DNA from: Prevotellaceae bacterium UBA1720
GTDB lineage: Bacteria > Bacteroidota > Bacteroidia > Bacteroidales > Bacteroidaceae
Assembly (NCBI GenBank): GCA_002317475.1
Contig: DCIS01000095.1
Coordinates: 1 to 13,023 of the forward strand
DNA: 13,023 bases
Direction of reading: 5' to 3'
Part shown: positions 1 through 9,046 of the stretch, piece after piece
How positions within the stretch are numbered: position 1 is the first letter of the stretch
How the letters are laid out: each line of letters opens with the position of its first letter
Made by a program: the position numbers and the translations under genes
The notes under the pieces: model-generated
The model's input: the letters and a program-made list of their open reading frames with translations, nothing else
What the model was told of the DNA's origin: nothing
Databases searched by the model: none

Positions 1-2699
1 GCGGCAGCCAGACGTGCAATGGGCACACGGAAGGGAGAGCAAGAAGCATAGTTCATGCCAACCTTAGCGCAGAACTTAACTGAACTGGGCTCACCACCGT
101 GTTCACCGCAGATACCGGTACGCATACCGGGACGTACAGCACGACCCTTCTCAACAGCAGTCTTGATAAGCTGACCTACACCGTTCTGGTCGAGTACCTG
201 GAAGGGGTCTACCTTCAGGATCTTCTTCTCCAGGTATGCAGGGAGGAATGAAGCGATATCATCACGGCTGTAACCGAAGGTCATCTGGGTCAAGTCGTTG
301 GTACCAAACGAGAAGTACTCAGCCTCGGTAGCAATGCGGTCTGCAGTCAGGGCAGCACGAGGAATCTCGATCATAGTACCGATCTCGAACTCAAGGCTTA
401 CACCTTCCTCAGCAAATACCTCTTCAGCAACGCGCTTGATAATCTCCTTCTGCTGCTTCAACTCATAGAGGATACCAATCAGAGGAACCATGATTTCGGG
501 ATGAGGATCATAGCCTTCCTTCTTTAGCTGGCAAGCAGCACCGAGGATGGCGCGAGTCTGCATAGCGGTGATCTCGGGGAAGGTGATACCCAGACGGCAA
601 CCACGGTGACCCAACATAGGATTGTTCTCAGCGAGTGAGTTTACACGCTTGCGAATCTCCTCAACGCTTACACCCATCTCATCAGCCATGGTCTGCTGAC
701 CTGCTGCATCGTGGGGTACGAACTCATGCAATGGGGGATCGAGAAGACGGATGTTAACGTGCAGACCGTCCATAGCCTTCAGAATGCCGTAGAAGTCAGC
801 CTTCTGATAGGGGAGCAACTTAGCGAGTGCCTTCTCACGACCCTCAACGGTGTCAGAGAGAATCATCTCACGCATAGCGATAATCTTCTGGTCCTCGAAG
901 AACATGTGCTCGGTACGGGTCAAACCGATACCCTTAGCACCGAAGTCGCGAGCTACCTGTGCATCGTGTGGAGTATCAGCATTGGTACGGATCTCCATCT
1001 TGGTGTACTTGTCGCAGAGGTCCATCAGTTCCTTGAAGTCACCTGACAACTCAGCAGCCTTGGTCTTGATCTCACCAGCGTAAACCTGACCGGTAGTACC
1101 ATTCAATGAGATATAATCGCCTTCCTTATATACAACGCCCTCGATCTCAACGGTCTTAGCCTTGTAGTCAACGTTGATGGCACCAGCACCTGATACACAG
1201 CACTTACCCATACCACGTGCCACAACGGCAGCGTGAGAGGTCATACCACCACGAGCGGTGAGGATACCCTCAGCAGCAGCCATACCAGCGAGGTCCTCAG
1301 GAGAGGTCTCGATACGTACCATGACTACCTTGTGACCATTCTCGTGCCACTCCTTGGCATCGTCAGCGTGGAATACAATCTGACCGCAAGCAGCACCGGG
1401 TGAAGCGGGAAGACCCTGAGTGATAACCTTAGCCTTCTTCAGAGCGTCCTTGTCGAATACGGGGTGCAACAGCTCATCGAGCTTCTGAGGCTCGCAACGC
1501 ATGATGGCAGTCTTCTCGTCGATCATACCCTCACGTACGAGGTCCATTGCGATCTTTACCATAGCAGTACCGGTACGCTTACCGTTACGTGTCTGGAGGA
1601 ACCACAGTTTGCCCTCCTGAACGGTGAACTCCATATCCTGCATATCCTTGTAGTGGTTCTCCAACTTCTCCTGAAGTGCATCGAGTTCCTTGTACAACTC
1701 GGGCATAGCCTCCTCCATAGAAGGATACTTAGCAGCACGCTCCTCCTCAGAGATACCAGCACGCTCGGCCCAACGCTGTGAACCGATCTTGGTAATCTGC
1801 TGAGGTGTACGAATACCAGCAACTACGTCCTCACCCTGAGCATTGATCAGGTACTCACCGTTGAACAGGTTCTCACCGTTACCAGCATCACGGCTGAAGC
1901 ATACACCAGTAGCAGAGGTCTCGCCCATGTTACCGAATACCATAGCCATAACAGATACAGCGGTTCCCCACTCGTCGGGAATTCCCTCCATCTTACGATA
2001 AAGGATAGCACGCTCGTTCATCCAGCTGCGGAATACAGCACAGATAGCACCCCACAACTGCTCCTTGGGATCAGTGGGGAAGTCGCTGCCAGTCTGCTCC
2101 TTGATAGCAGCCTTGAACAACTCAACGAGCTTCTTCAGAGACTCTACAGAGAGGTCCTTGTCGAGGGTTACACCCTGCTCCTCCTTAACCTGCTCAATGA
2201 TAGCCTCGAATGGATCGATATCTTCCTTGTTTACGGGCTTCATGCCGAGCACCACGTCACCGTACATCTGTACAAAACGACGGTAGCTATCGTATACGAA
2301 GTGGGGATTGCCAGTCTTCTCGCACATACCTGCAGCAACCTCGTCGTTCAGACCAAGGTTCAGGATAGTATCCATCATACCGGGCATAGAAGCACGAGCA
2401 CCTGAACGTACGCTGACCAACAGAGGATTCTTAGGATCACCGAACTTGCAGTTCATCAATGCCTCGGTGTGAGCAACAGCTGCGTCTACGTCAGCTGTAA
2501 GCAACTCAACGATCTTCTCCTGACCTACCTCATAATACTCGTTACAAGTATCGGTTGTGATAGTAAAACCGGGAGGTACGGGAACACCAATGTGGTTCAT
2601 CTCAGCAAGGTTAGCGCCCTTGCCACCCAGTACTTCACGCATCTGGGCATTACCTTCGGCCTGTCCATTACCAAAGGTATAAACTCTTTTCTGACTCAT
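1..2699 (-). CDS. ppdK: Pyruvate, phosphate dikinase (3' end cut by the window)
   Basis: Cytoplasmic enzyme interconverting ATP + pyruvate + phosphate and AMP + PEP + pyrophosphate, linking pyruvate to glycolysis or gluconeogenesis. The frame is open for 899 codons; the family is usually about 870-910 residues, so only a few C-terminal residues are missing. The N-terminal half is the ATP-grasp nucleotide-binding region (GGKGANLAEM near residues 25-34, then VPVPPGFT). The swivelling phosphohistidine domain contains TARGGMTSHAAVV, with catalytic His489 (codon at 1233-1235). The C-terminal PEP/pyruvate barrel contains GTNDLTQM and GICGEHGG, with the expected catalytic Cys864 (codon 108-110). Both residues sit about 33 positions later than the Clostridium symbiosum His455/Cys831 that I recall, which fits a longer family member. 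The start at 2699 gives MSQKRVYTFG, the expected N-terminus. Codon use is strongly biased, as in highly expressed genes. It is transcribed alone here, divergent from rlmD. Confidence 0.96.
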   Translation of the reverse strand, partial: MSQKRVYTFGNGQAEGNAQMREVLGGKGANLAEMNHIGVPVPPGFTITTDTCNEYYEVGQEKIVELLTADVDAAVAHTEALMNCKFGDPKNPLLVSVRSGARASMPGMMDTILNLGLNDEVAAGMCEKTGNPHFVYDSYRRFVQMYGDVVLGMKPVNKEDIDPFEAIIEQVKEEQGVTLDKDLSVESLKKLVELFKAAIKEQTGSDFPTDPKEQLWGAICAVFRSWMNERAILYRKMEGIPDEWGTAVSVMAMVFGNMGETSATGVCFSRDAGNGENLFNGEYLINAQGEDVVAGIRTPQQITKIGSQRWAERAGISEEERAAKYPSMEEAMPELYKELDALQEKLENHYKDMQDMEFTVQEGKLWFLQTRNGKRTGTAMVKIAMDLVREGMIDEKTAIMRCEPQKLDELLHPVFDKDALKKAKVITQGLPASPGAACGQIVFHADDAKEWHENGHKVVMVRIETSPEDLAGMAAAEGILTARGGMTSHAAVVARGMGKCCVSGAGAINVDYKAKTVEIEGVVYKEGDYISLNGTTGQVYAGEIKTKAAELSGDFKELMDLCDKYTKMEIRTNADTPHDAQVARDFGAKGIGLTRTEHMFFEDQKIIAMREMILSDTVEGREKALAKLLPYQKADFYGILKAMDGLHVNIRLLDPPLHEFVPHDAAGQQTMADEMGVSVEEIRKRVNSLAENNPMLGHRGCRLGITFPEITAMQTRAILGAACQLKKEGYDPHPEIMVPLIGILYELKQQKEIIKRVAEEVFAEEGVSLEFEIGTMIEIPRAALTADRIATEAEYFSFGTNDLTQMTFGYSRDDIASFLPAYLEKKILKVDPFQVLDQNGVGQLIKTAVEKGRAVRPGMRTGICGEHGGEPSSVKFCAKVGMNYASCSPFRVPIARLAA

Positions 2700-2758
2700 T
2701 GTTGTAAAAAAAAGATTGGTTTAAAATAATATTTTTGGTTTATAATTTCTCGTAGCAA

Positions 2759-2789
2759 CAAAGTTAAGGATATTTTTTCATTCCACAAA
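2759..2789 (-). promoter_or_regulatory. Bacteroidota-type promoter of ppdK
   Basis: On the minus strand there is TTTG (2789-2786), a 19-base spacer, then TAACTTTG (2766-2759). This matches the known Bacteroidota primary sigma consensus of a -33 TTG-type element and a -7 TAnnTTTG element. A start of transcription near 2753 would give a leader of about 50 bases that is AT-rich, has no Shine-Dalgarno sequence, and carries a run of T just before the start codon. This is the best promoter match in the window. Confidence 0.6.
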
Positions 2790-2860
2790 GCGATTATGTT
2801 TTTTTTACATCAAAATGTATTTTTTCTTGCCTTTTCCTCGCATGTGAATTAAATATTGTG

Positions 2861-2868
2861 TAATTTTG
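2861..2868 (+). promoter_or_regulatory. Candidate -7 box of the rlmD promoter
   Basis: TAATTTTG matches the Bacteroidota -7 consensus TAnnTTTG and lies 33 bases upstream of the rlmD start codon. I see no convincing TTG-type -33 element about 19-21 bases upstream, so the call rests on the -7 box and its position. A small inverted repeat, AAATTA-TCG-TAATTT (2872-2886), lies just downstream and would fall in the very short leader. Confidence 0.4.
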
Positions 2869-2901
2869 CAGAAATTATCGTAATTTGGGTTAGTTTGTTT
2901 T

Positions 2902-4320
2902 ATGAGCCGAAAGAAAAAAGAACTTCCGTTGCTGGAAAATATAGAAATAACTGATGTTGCTGCTGAGGGCAAGGCCTTGGTACGTGTAGACGACCTTGTA
3001 GTATTTGTACCCTTTGTGGTACCTGGAGATATTGTTGACCTACAACTAACCCGCAAGAAGCACCATTACGCCGAGGCTAAATGTGTACGTATCGTTAAGC
3101 CCAGCGAGAAGCGTGCAGTACCTTTCTGTCCTCATTTCTGCACCTGTGGTGGATGCAAGTGGCAATGTCTGCCATACGAGGAACAACTCATCTGGAAACA
3201 ACGTCAGGTGATGGACAACCTCCAGCGTATCGGAAAGGTTGAACTGCCCGAATGCACACCCATTCTGGGTTCTGCCCAGACCACGGAGTACCGTAACAAG
3301 CTTGAGTTCGGCTTTGCCAACAAAATATGGCTTACCGAGGAACAACTGCGCAGCAGCGAACAGTTCTCTTCTCCTGGTGATGTGGGTTTCCACACCAGTG
3401 GAGCCTTCGACAAGATCCTGCCCATCAACGAATGCCACCTCATGGCACCTGTCAACGACCGTATCAGAAACGACATTCGTCAGTATGCCTACGATCATAA
3501 CCTTACCTTCTTTGACGCACGAGAGCATACAGGCCTTCTGCGCAATCTTATGATTCGCCTTTCAAACACCGGTGAACTCATGCTCCTTGTTCAACTTTGC
3601 ATGTTCAATGAAGAGGAAGAGCAACAGGGTAGGGAACTCATGGACTGGATACACCTCTCTTTCCCCGAGATAACCAGTCTGTTGTGGGTTAATAATCAGA
3701 AGTTTAATGACACTTTTGGTGATCTTCCTGTTCACCTGCACAGTGGTACCGACCATATCTTCCTCGAGATGGAAGGCTTGCGTTTCAAGGTAGGACCCAA
3801 GAGTTTCTATCAGACCAATACCGAACAGGCCTATCAGCTTTATAGCGTGGCACGTGACTTTGCCCAGCTCACAGGCAACGAACTTGTCTATGACCTCTAC
3901 ACCGGCACAGGTACCATTGCCAATTTCGTGGCACGTCAGGCACGTCAAGTCATTGGTATCGAGTATGTCCCAGAAGCTATTGAGGACGCGAAGGTCAATA
4001 GTCAGGTCAACAACATAGACAACACGCTCTTCTATGCAGGTGACATGAAGGATATCCTCAACACCCAGTTTATCGAGCAGCATGGACGTCCTGACGTCAT
4101 CATCACTGACCCCCCACGTGCCGGCATGCACCAGGATGTCATTGACACTATCCTTTTTGCTGCTCCCCAGCGTATTGTCTACGTAAGTTGCAATCCAGCT
4201 ACACAAGCACGCGATCTGCAACTACTTGACCCTGCATATCGCGTCACACGCATTCGTCCCGTTGATATGTTCCCACACACTCAACACGTTGAGAATGTCG
4301 TTCTGCTTGAACGCCGATAA
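2902..4320 (+). CDS. rlmD: 23S rRNA (uracil-C5)-methyltransferase, RlmD/RumA family
   Basis: A 472-residue SAM-dependent RNA methyltransferase that makes 5-methyluridine in 23S rRNA (U1939 in E. coli numbering for RlmD). An N-terminal TRAM-like RNA-binding domain covers about residues 8-65. Then come the 4Fe-4S cysteines C76, C82 and C85, with the fourth ligand probably C178 in NECHL; C80 and C89 are extra cysteines in the same cluster region. The catalytic domain shows the SAM motif DLYTGTGTIA (331-340), TDPPRAG (402-408), the nucleophile Cys430 in YVSCNPAT, and the general base Glu464 in HVENVVLLER. FYQTN (302-306) is also typical. All key residues are present and the length fits the family. 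The start at 2902 leaves a complete TRAM domain and has no Shine-Dalgarno sequence. The exact target uridine (RlmD versus an RlmCD-like dual enzyme) cannot be settled from sequence. The gene stands alone and converges on tamB. Confidence 0.93.
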   Translation: MSRKKKELPLLENIEITDVAAEGKALVRVDDLVVFVPFVVPGDIVDLQLTRKKHHYAEAKCVRIVKPSEKRAVPFCPHFCTCGGCKWQCLPYEEQLIWKQRQVMDNLQRIGKVELPECTPILGSAQTTEYRNKLEFGFANKIWLTEEQLRSSEQFSSPGDVGFHTSGAFDKILPINECHLMAPVNDRIRNDIRQYAYDHNLTFFDAREHTGLLRNLMIRLSNTGELMLLVQLCMFNEEEEQQGRELMDWIHLSFPEITSLLWVNNQKFNDTFGDLPVHLHSGTDHIFLEMEGLRFKVGPKSFYQTNTEQAYQLYSVARDFAQLTGNELVYDLYTGTGTIANFVARQARQVIGIEYVPEAIEDAKVNSQVNNIDNTLFYAGDMKDILNTQFIEQHGRPDVIITDPPRAGMHQDVIDTILFAAPQRIVYVSCNPATQARDLQLLDPAYRVTRIRPVDMFPHTQHVENVVLLERR

Positions 4321-4324
4321 ATCG

Positions 4325-7300
4325 TTAGTTTGAACTTGTAGACTGACTCTGGTTATCATTCTGAACCGGAGTGACTTTGTGACTCTTTCGCTTGAAAAGG
4401 TCCGTCCAACGAATAAAGTCCTTCTTAAGCAAAATACCAATGCCCTGTGTAGTAAGGGCAGACTTGGTAAAGTAACGGTCGTTGGTTTCGCTGTATGCCT
4501 TCAGAATGAGGTTTCCATTTCTGTTGAGTATCCATTGCAGGTCGAAATCACCAATAAAGTTACTTGCAGCAACAGGGTTGTCACGATATCCGAAATTACC
4601 ATTTATCAAAAGACGGTTGTTAAGGAGTCTTCCAGAGAGGATTCCCTCTACATCCATGTCGCTCCACCCAGTTTCTCCTGTGGAGAGATTGGCTCCAATA
4701 TTCCAGTTCTGATTACTTCCCATAATGGATGAGAACATCTGATTCAACTGTCCTGAGAGGGTAGAGGAGAGCAGGGAGTTCATGGCCGTAGAACTCTGTG
4801 TCTGCGAACCTGTATAGTCATAGGTATAGAATCTGCCTATACCCAGAAGATAGATGACCTGCAGGTTGCGCTCTTCCTCTGTAGAGATCAAGGAGCGGAC
4901 CATGCGCAACTCATCCTCATTGACATTGGGTATATCAAAATCAAACGATATACGAGGTGCACCAGCCTTACCACCCAGGTTCATCAGACAGTTGACGCGC
5001 ACCGTGTTGTTGGAGAATGTACCCCTGGCAGAGAGATCGTTCAGGGAGACTGATGGCACAGTATAGACAGCCTGCAAACCGAGGTCTGCATCAAAAGGAT
5101 TACCACCAAAGACCAGCGTACCACCCTTGCTGAACTGGAAGTCCTTACGAATGGCATTCTGGATGGACATACGGTAGATGCCATGGTCTACCCTGTATGT
5201 GCCATACATACGGAAATTACCTTTATTATAATAGGTGCAACGAAGACGTGAATCGCCAAAGAGTGAGATATAGTCACCTGCTGCAGGATCCATCAATAGT
5301 CGCAACTCAGCCTCTGGGGTGATGTCCAGATTAAAATTGATGTACATGTCTCCCGTTGGTTTTTCATTCTGATCGTCATCTTCGTTATTATTATCCTTGG
5401 CATCCAAGGGCGAGTCATGATCAACAAAAGTAATAAACTTACTCTGCGTCAAGGTCTTAGGCGAAGCAACCTTGTATATCATTTGTGTACCTTCAGTAGG
5501 ACGGGCATCAATCTCAATATTGGTTACACCTGGTCTACCTTTGATGTCAACCTTACCACTACCGTTTACAACACCACAGATAGGCATATCGCCAAAGTCG
5601 GCAAAGTTGTACACCAAGACATTGTCACCATCAATTGTAAAGTGGTAATTCATATCCCGGAAATGATCGTAGTTGATACGACCGTTGATGGTAGCCTGAT
5701 GGCCTTCAATACCAGGTCCACCCATAGGGTCATAACCTGTGATATTGTTAAGTATGACTCCATCTGGTCTGACACTTAGGGTCTGATTGACAGCATGATA
5801 CCTAACACCAATAGAGGGAATGGTCATTGCGGCTTCTTCAACCAAAGCATCACCATCCAGGTTAACATCACCAAAAGTGCCATAGACACGCAGCTTGCCT
5901 GTAGCACGTGCCTGCACATCCTCCATTATACCTTCAGTATATCGATTGATAAGGTACATGTTGCCACGTTGGATTTCAAAATTCAGATCCAGCATTTGGT
6001 CAGGGTCCTTAATCAAATGGAGCCAACCATTTGCCTTGATCCACGAATTGTTCGCTTCATCCCTTGTAAGCACCTCCAGGTCAAGATTTCCCGGTTTAAC
6101 ACCCCAATGAAGTTTTGCGGTACAGAAACCCAAGTCACCTTTATTTAAATATACATGGGGAACAGTGATATCTCCATGAGCTTCTGCCTGATCAAACAAG
6201 TGAATGCCATACAAATGACCCGACACCAATCCTCCCATGTGGATGGGCTTGACATGCATAAAATCGAAGATGTAACCCAACTCTATTCCCTGCAAGTCAA
6301 TGAACAGACTGTCACTCGCACTCTTGGATGCCTTTCCGTTGATGGTAAGCCATCTGTTATCGTCTTCCATCTGAACACGGAAATCCTTGATATTCAACAC
6401 TCCATCATTAAAGGCTATTTTGGCCGGCTGAATATTCCATAGTGTATCACTCACCTGGAAACTTGTAGGAAGGACTTCTCCATCAATGGATATTTTGCTA
6501 CCCTCACGAAGCAACTTTCCCTGCAAGGCAATGGTGCCCTTGGTGACATGCTCCAGATGGTCATCCCAATTGAATTGCGTGGTAAGAACTTCTTCCTTTG
6601 CATCAACTCTGAATGAGAAATCAACAGGATTGTTCTTTATTTGTTTGGCAATGGAGAATCTCGTCGTCATGTCATCATTCTGACTTCGCGTTGACAAACT
6701 CAGATTTAGAATTTCCTGATCACCATAGGTTAGACTTGGTGTGCTGGCCTCTATGTCAATGATTCTATGTCTAGAGTCAATTTCTGCATCCAGTTTGAAT
6801 GGCCCGTCCTTGAACCGCAATGGAACATTGGCAAATCTCTCAAGAGGGGTGAGGTCGGTTATCTTAACACCGATATTTGCCTGACACTCTTCATGTTGAG
6901 TTGCTGGTGCCTTTACAACGCTGGGTATCCAGTGGTGTACAGTCTGTTGTGCAAATGAAATCAGGTCCTTCCATTCAAAGTTACCATCTACAATAGTAGA
7001 GAGGTAAGGACTAGTAAGAGCAATGTGACGATTGTTGTCATCCACTTTGCTAATTAACTGTATGCTGGATAAAGTGTAATCGCCATTATCGTCAGTCAGT
7101 ATGACATGAGGTATGGAAATGTCACCTTTTATGTTCTCTACCTTGTCACCTGCTATGTCTACCCCGATTTTGGTACGCAAATCCGTGAGACCTTCTTTCG
7201 TTATGTTCATGTCCTGAAGTCGGAGATGCAGAACATCCAATACACCTTGCAGGGAATAATCGTTCTGGGCAATTTTGGCATTACCCTGGAAATTAAGACT

Positions 7301-8818
7301 CAGAGCAGGGTCTCTTGCATCAATAGCCAAGAGACAGTTCTCGCCATTGCGATTCAAGGATAGAGAAATGTTGTGATAGGCATACCTCTTGATTACGGCT
7401 TCTTTCACTTCTATCTTCGCACTACCACTTGGCAATTTGCTCAGAACGGACTTTGTACCCGTAGAAAGATTAGAAATGGGTAAGGTCAAATCTGCATCAG
7501 CGGAAAAAGCTATATGGTCAACTAATGCTGTTGAATCCTTGACAGCATTGACATTCAGAGCAGACAACAGTTTGCCAAGTTTGAACTGATCTGTCTGAAC
7601 ATTGCCGTTCAAATGATTATTGTCATAACAAGCATTAATATTGACATTCCCAAGGTTAGTTGAGATCTCAGTATCAGCAACATATTTAGATTTTTCTTTG
7701 TTAAAACTACCTTCAACCGTGGTTTGTCCCAGCACATCTATGACGTCACTGGCCTGTTTGGGGAATGAAGTAAGGAAGGGCTTGATATGCTCAACAACCT
7801 GAGGTGAACAAGATAGAAGTTTTACTTTAACGTCAAAGTCAGGAATACTGTCTTTCAGATTATTAATCTCAATAAAAGGCAGTTCAGAAACGAGTGACTC
7901 ATCCGTAGAGGACAACACGAAATCACTGATTTGAACGGATGTGGTGTCTGCCACAAAAGACAAGCGAGTATCTAAAGAGATATCCGTCTCATCCAGCTTG
8001 GGCAGAAACGCCTTTGCATCAGAAGGCACTAAATGTGCCTGTACGCTTCCTTCTCCCTTAATTTTTGACAAGTCAAATGTCATGGAAGGAATGGTAATAT
8101 CGCTATTTGCAGTGTTTAATATAAAACTGCCTATATTTAGAATGTCGTATTTCTTTTTAATCTTGGCCTCTAAATGCTTGACAAGAAATCCCGACTGCTC
8201 CTGACAACTAAACTTTCTGATTGATACGGACAATGAGTCATCGTTCAGATGGTCTAACTGAGCAGAAATACTGAGTTCCTGTATCTTGACATGATTCTTG
8301 TTGAACACACCAGGTGTCTCTGGCTCCCAAAGTTTATCAAAGGAGACAGATGTATGGCGAACTAGAAGACTGCCCACAGAGATGTTGGGCAATGGTTTTT
8401 TCTCTTCATCACTCTTGAACGCATCAATTAAAAACTGCAGATTGATGTCGCTTTCAGGGGTAGCCTGGTAAAAGGAGGCGTGAGCACCAAAAAGGATGGC
8501 ATTGTTGATGTGGATGTCTTTATTCTTGATTAGGGGTAGGATGGAGACTTTTGCACCTGTACGTGCTACCGATATCATTTCCTTGTTCTGCTGGTCCCAT
8601 ATCTTGATGTCATCAATGATGAGACGACCAGTAAGTCCAAGTTGTACACGACCGACTTCCACCCTGGTATGCCCGAGTTTTTCGGACAACACATCAGCTA
8701 TCTGGCCACCAATCCAGCCTTGGACAAAGGGTAGGGAGATGAGTAAGACAATACCAAGATAGAGTACCAGCAAAATGCCGACAACCCATCTTATTATACC
8801 TTTTATTTTACTCATCAT
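4325..8818 (-). CDS. tamB: TamB-family translocation/assembly protein (DUF490)
   Basis: A 1497-residue envelope protein of the TamB/AsmA-like superfamily. These proteins are anchored in the inner membrane and span the periplasm as a long beta-taco groove, implicated in outer-membrane protein assembly or phospholipid transport. One N-terminal membrane anchor is visible at residues 9-31 (IIRWVVGILLVLYLGIVLLI), followed by about 1100 residues of repetitive beta-rich sequence. The C-terminal TamB (DUF490) domain covers roughly 1150-1470, with GNPFDADLGLQAVY near 1240, LQVIYLLGIGRF near 1320 and WNIGANLSTGETG near 1385. An acidic linker (DNNNEDDDQNEK, 1142-1153) precedes it. The end is a polar tail rich in Ser, Gln and Asn. 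It is longer than the proteobacterial protein (about 1260), as is usual in Bacteroidota. The start is ATG at 8818 or the adjacent ATG at 8815. No TamA-like barrel gene is in the window. Codon use is less biased and more AT-rich than in the neighbours. The family call is firm; the transported substrate is unknown. Confidence 0.92.
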   Translation of the reverse strand: MMSKIKGIIRWVVGILLVLYLGIVLLISLPFVQGWIGGQIADVLSEKLGHTRVEVGRVQLGLTGRLIIDDIKIWDQQNKEMISVARTGAKVSILPLIKNKDIHINNAILFGAHASFYQATPESDINLQFLIDAFKSDEEKKPLPNISVGSLLVRHTSVSFDKLWEPETPGVFNKNHVKIQELSISAQLDHLNDDSLSVSIRKFSCQEQSGFLVKHLEAKIKKKYDILNIGSFILNTANSDITIPSMTFDLSKIKGEGSVQAHLVPSDAKAFLPKLDETDISLDTRLSFVADTTSVQISDFVLSSTDESLVSELPFIEINNLKDSIPDFDVKVKLLSCSPQVVEHIKPFLTSFPKQASDVIDVLGQTTVEGSFNKEKSKYVADTEISTNLGNVNINACYDNNHLNGNVQTDQFKLGKLLSALNVNAVKDSTALVDHIAFSADADLTLPISNLSTGTKSVLSKLPSGSAKIEVKEAVIKRYAYHNISLSLNRNGENCLLAIDARDPALSLNFQGNAKIAQNDYSLQGVLDVLHLRLQDMNITKEGLTDLRTKIGVDIAGDKVENIKGDISIPHVILTDDNGDYTLSSIQLISKVDDNNRHIALTSPYLSTIVDGNFEWKDLISFAQQTVHHWIPSVVKAPATQHEECQANIGVKITDLTPLERFANVPLRFKDGPFKLDAEIDSRHRIIDIEASTPSLTYGDQEILNLSLSTRSQNDDMTTRFSIAKQIKNNPVDFSFRVDAKEEVLTTQFNWDDHLEHVTKGTIALQGKLLREGSKISIDGEVLPTSFQVSDTLWNIQPAKIAFNDGVLNIKDFRVQMEDDNRWLTINGKASKSASDSLFIDLQGIELGYIFDFMHVKPIHMGGLVSGHLYGIHLFDQAEAHGDITVPHVYLNKGDLGFCTAKLHWGVKPGNLDLEVLTRDEANNSWIKANGWLHLIKDPDQMLDLNFEIQRGNMYLINRYTEGIMEDVQARATGKLRVYGTFGDVNLDGDALVEEAAMTIPSIGVRYHAVNQTLSVRPDGVILNNITGYDPMGGPGIEGHQATINGRINYDHFRDMNYHFTIDGDNVLVYNFADFGDMPICGVVNGSGKVDIKGRPGVTNIEIDARPTEGTQMIYKVASPKTLTQSKFITFVDHDSPLDAKDNNNEDDDQNEKPTGDMYINFNLDITPEAELRLLMDPAAGDYISLFGDSRLRCTYYNKGNFRMYGTYRVDHGIYRMSIQNAIRKDFQFSKGGTLVFGGNPFDADLGLQAVYTVPSVSLNDLSARGTFSNNTVRVNCLMNLGGKAGAPRISFDFDIPNVNEDELRMVRSLISTEEERNLQVIYLLGIGRFYTYDYTGSQTQSSTAMNSLLSSTLSGQLNQMFSSIMGSNQNWNIGANLSTGETGWSDMDVEGILSGRLLNNRLLINGNFGYRDNPVAASNFIGDFDLQWILNRNGNLILKAYSETNDRYFTKSALTTQGIGILLKKDFIRWTDLFKRKSHKVTPVQNDNQSQSTSSN
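4346..4372. terminator. Candidate terminator hairpin for rlmD inside the tamB 3' end
   Basis: A nine-pair stem, ACTCTGGTT (4346-4354) with AACCGGAGT (4364-4372), has a nine-base loop and one G-T wobble. It starts 26 bases past the rlmD stop and is followed on the plus strand by a T-rich but interrupted stretch (gactttgtgactcttt). It lies in the last codons of tamB, where it also constrains coding, so a chance hairpin is possible. Confidence 0.35.
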
Positions 8819-8821
8819 TTT

Positions 8822-8825
8822 TCCT
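8822..8825 (-). promoter_or_regulatory. Shine-Dalgarno-like AGGA for tamB
   Basis: Minus-strand AGGA (8825-8822) lies 3 bases before the ATG at 8818 and 6 bases before the second ATG at 8815. The spacing favours the second ATG (MSKIKG) slightly. The difference is one residue, and Shine-Dalgarno use is weak in this phylum. Confidence 0.4.
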
Positions 8826-8889
8826 TTATCAATATTCTTTTAAGGCGGTTTCTGAAAAACAGCTACTGATATATTGTTTATAACAAATA

Positions 8890-8897
8890 CAAAATTA
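8890..8897 (-). promoter_or_regulatory. Candidate -7 box of the tamB promoter
   Basis: Plus-strand CAAAATTA reads TAATTTTG on the minus strand, matching TAnnTTTG, about 72 bases upstream of the tamB start. No clear TTG-type -33 element sits at the right distance. A short TTGTT-TAT-AACAA inverted repeat (8874-8886) would lie at about the transcription start. Confidence 0.4.
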
Positions 8898-8951
8898 ATG
8901 CTTTATTTTGAAATTTCTGTAATTCGTCGGTTTACTTTTAATTTTTTTTTG

Positions 8952-8969
8952 TAATTTTGTGGCAAAATT
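8952..8969 (+). promoter_or_regulatory. Candidate nqrA operon promoter with overlapping inverted repeat
   Basis: TAATTTTG (8952-8959) matches the Bacteroidota -7 consensus. The box is half of a perfect seven-base inverted repeat, AATTTTG-TGG-CAAAATT (8953-8969), so the -7 element and the likely transcription start lie inside a dyad. The -33 region is T-rich but has no clear TTG at 19-21 bases. The leader to the nqrA start would be about 80 bases. Whether the dyad is an operator or chance in AT-rich DNA cannot be told from one sequence. Confidence 0.45.
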
Positions 8970-8974
8970 GTGCG

Positions 8975-9000
8975 CGTTATGTGCGTGTGTGCATACAACG
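8975..9000 (+). promoter_or_regulatory. Stem-loop in the nqrA leader
   Basis: CGTTATGTGC (8975-8984) pairs with GCATACAACG (8991-9000) around a GTGTGT loop. This gives ten positions with one A-C mismatch and one G-U wobble. It is a G+C-rich island in an AT-rich leader, 46 bases upstream of the nqrA ATG. No T-run follows, so it does not look like an intrinsic terminator. A role in mRNA stability or leader regulation is possible. Confidence 0.4.
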
Positions 9001-9046
9001 AGCATATAATTAATGAGAAAACAACCAATATTATTAATTCCAAAAT

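Noticed and set aside
2716..2742. Direct repeat TTGGTTTA twice in the ppdK leader
   Set aside because: Eight bases repeated once in very AT-rich DNA is weak. Recorded here, but no function can be argued.
2806..2819. Small inverted repeat TACAT-caaa-ATGTA between ppdK and rlmD
   Set aside because: A five-base stem flanked by T-runs is expected by chance in this composition, and it lies upstream of both genes, so a terminator role makes no sense.
3562..4221. Open frame (219 codons) on the minus strand opposite rlmD
   Set aside because: It lies wholly within rlmD, shows no recognisable domain, and has no promoter or ribosome site.
5360..5398. Acidic low-complexity stretch in TamB considered as a possible insertion or frame disruption
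   Set aside because: The reading frame continues without break into the conserved TamB domain; it is best read as a flexible linker.
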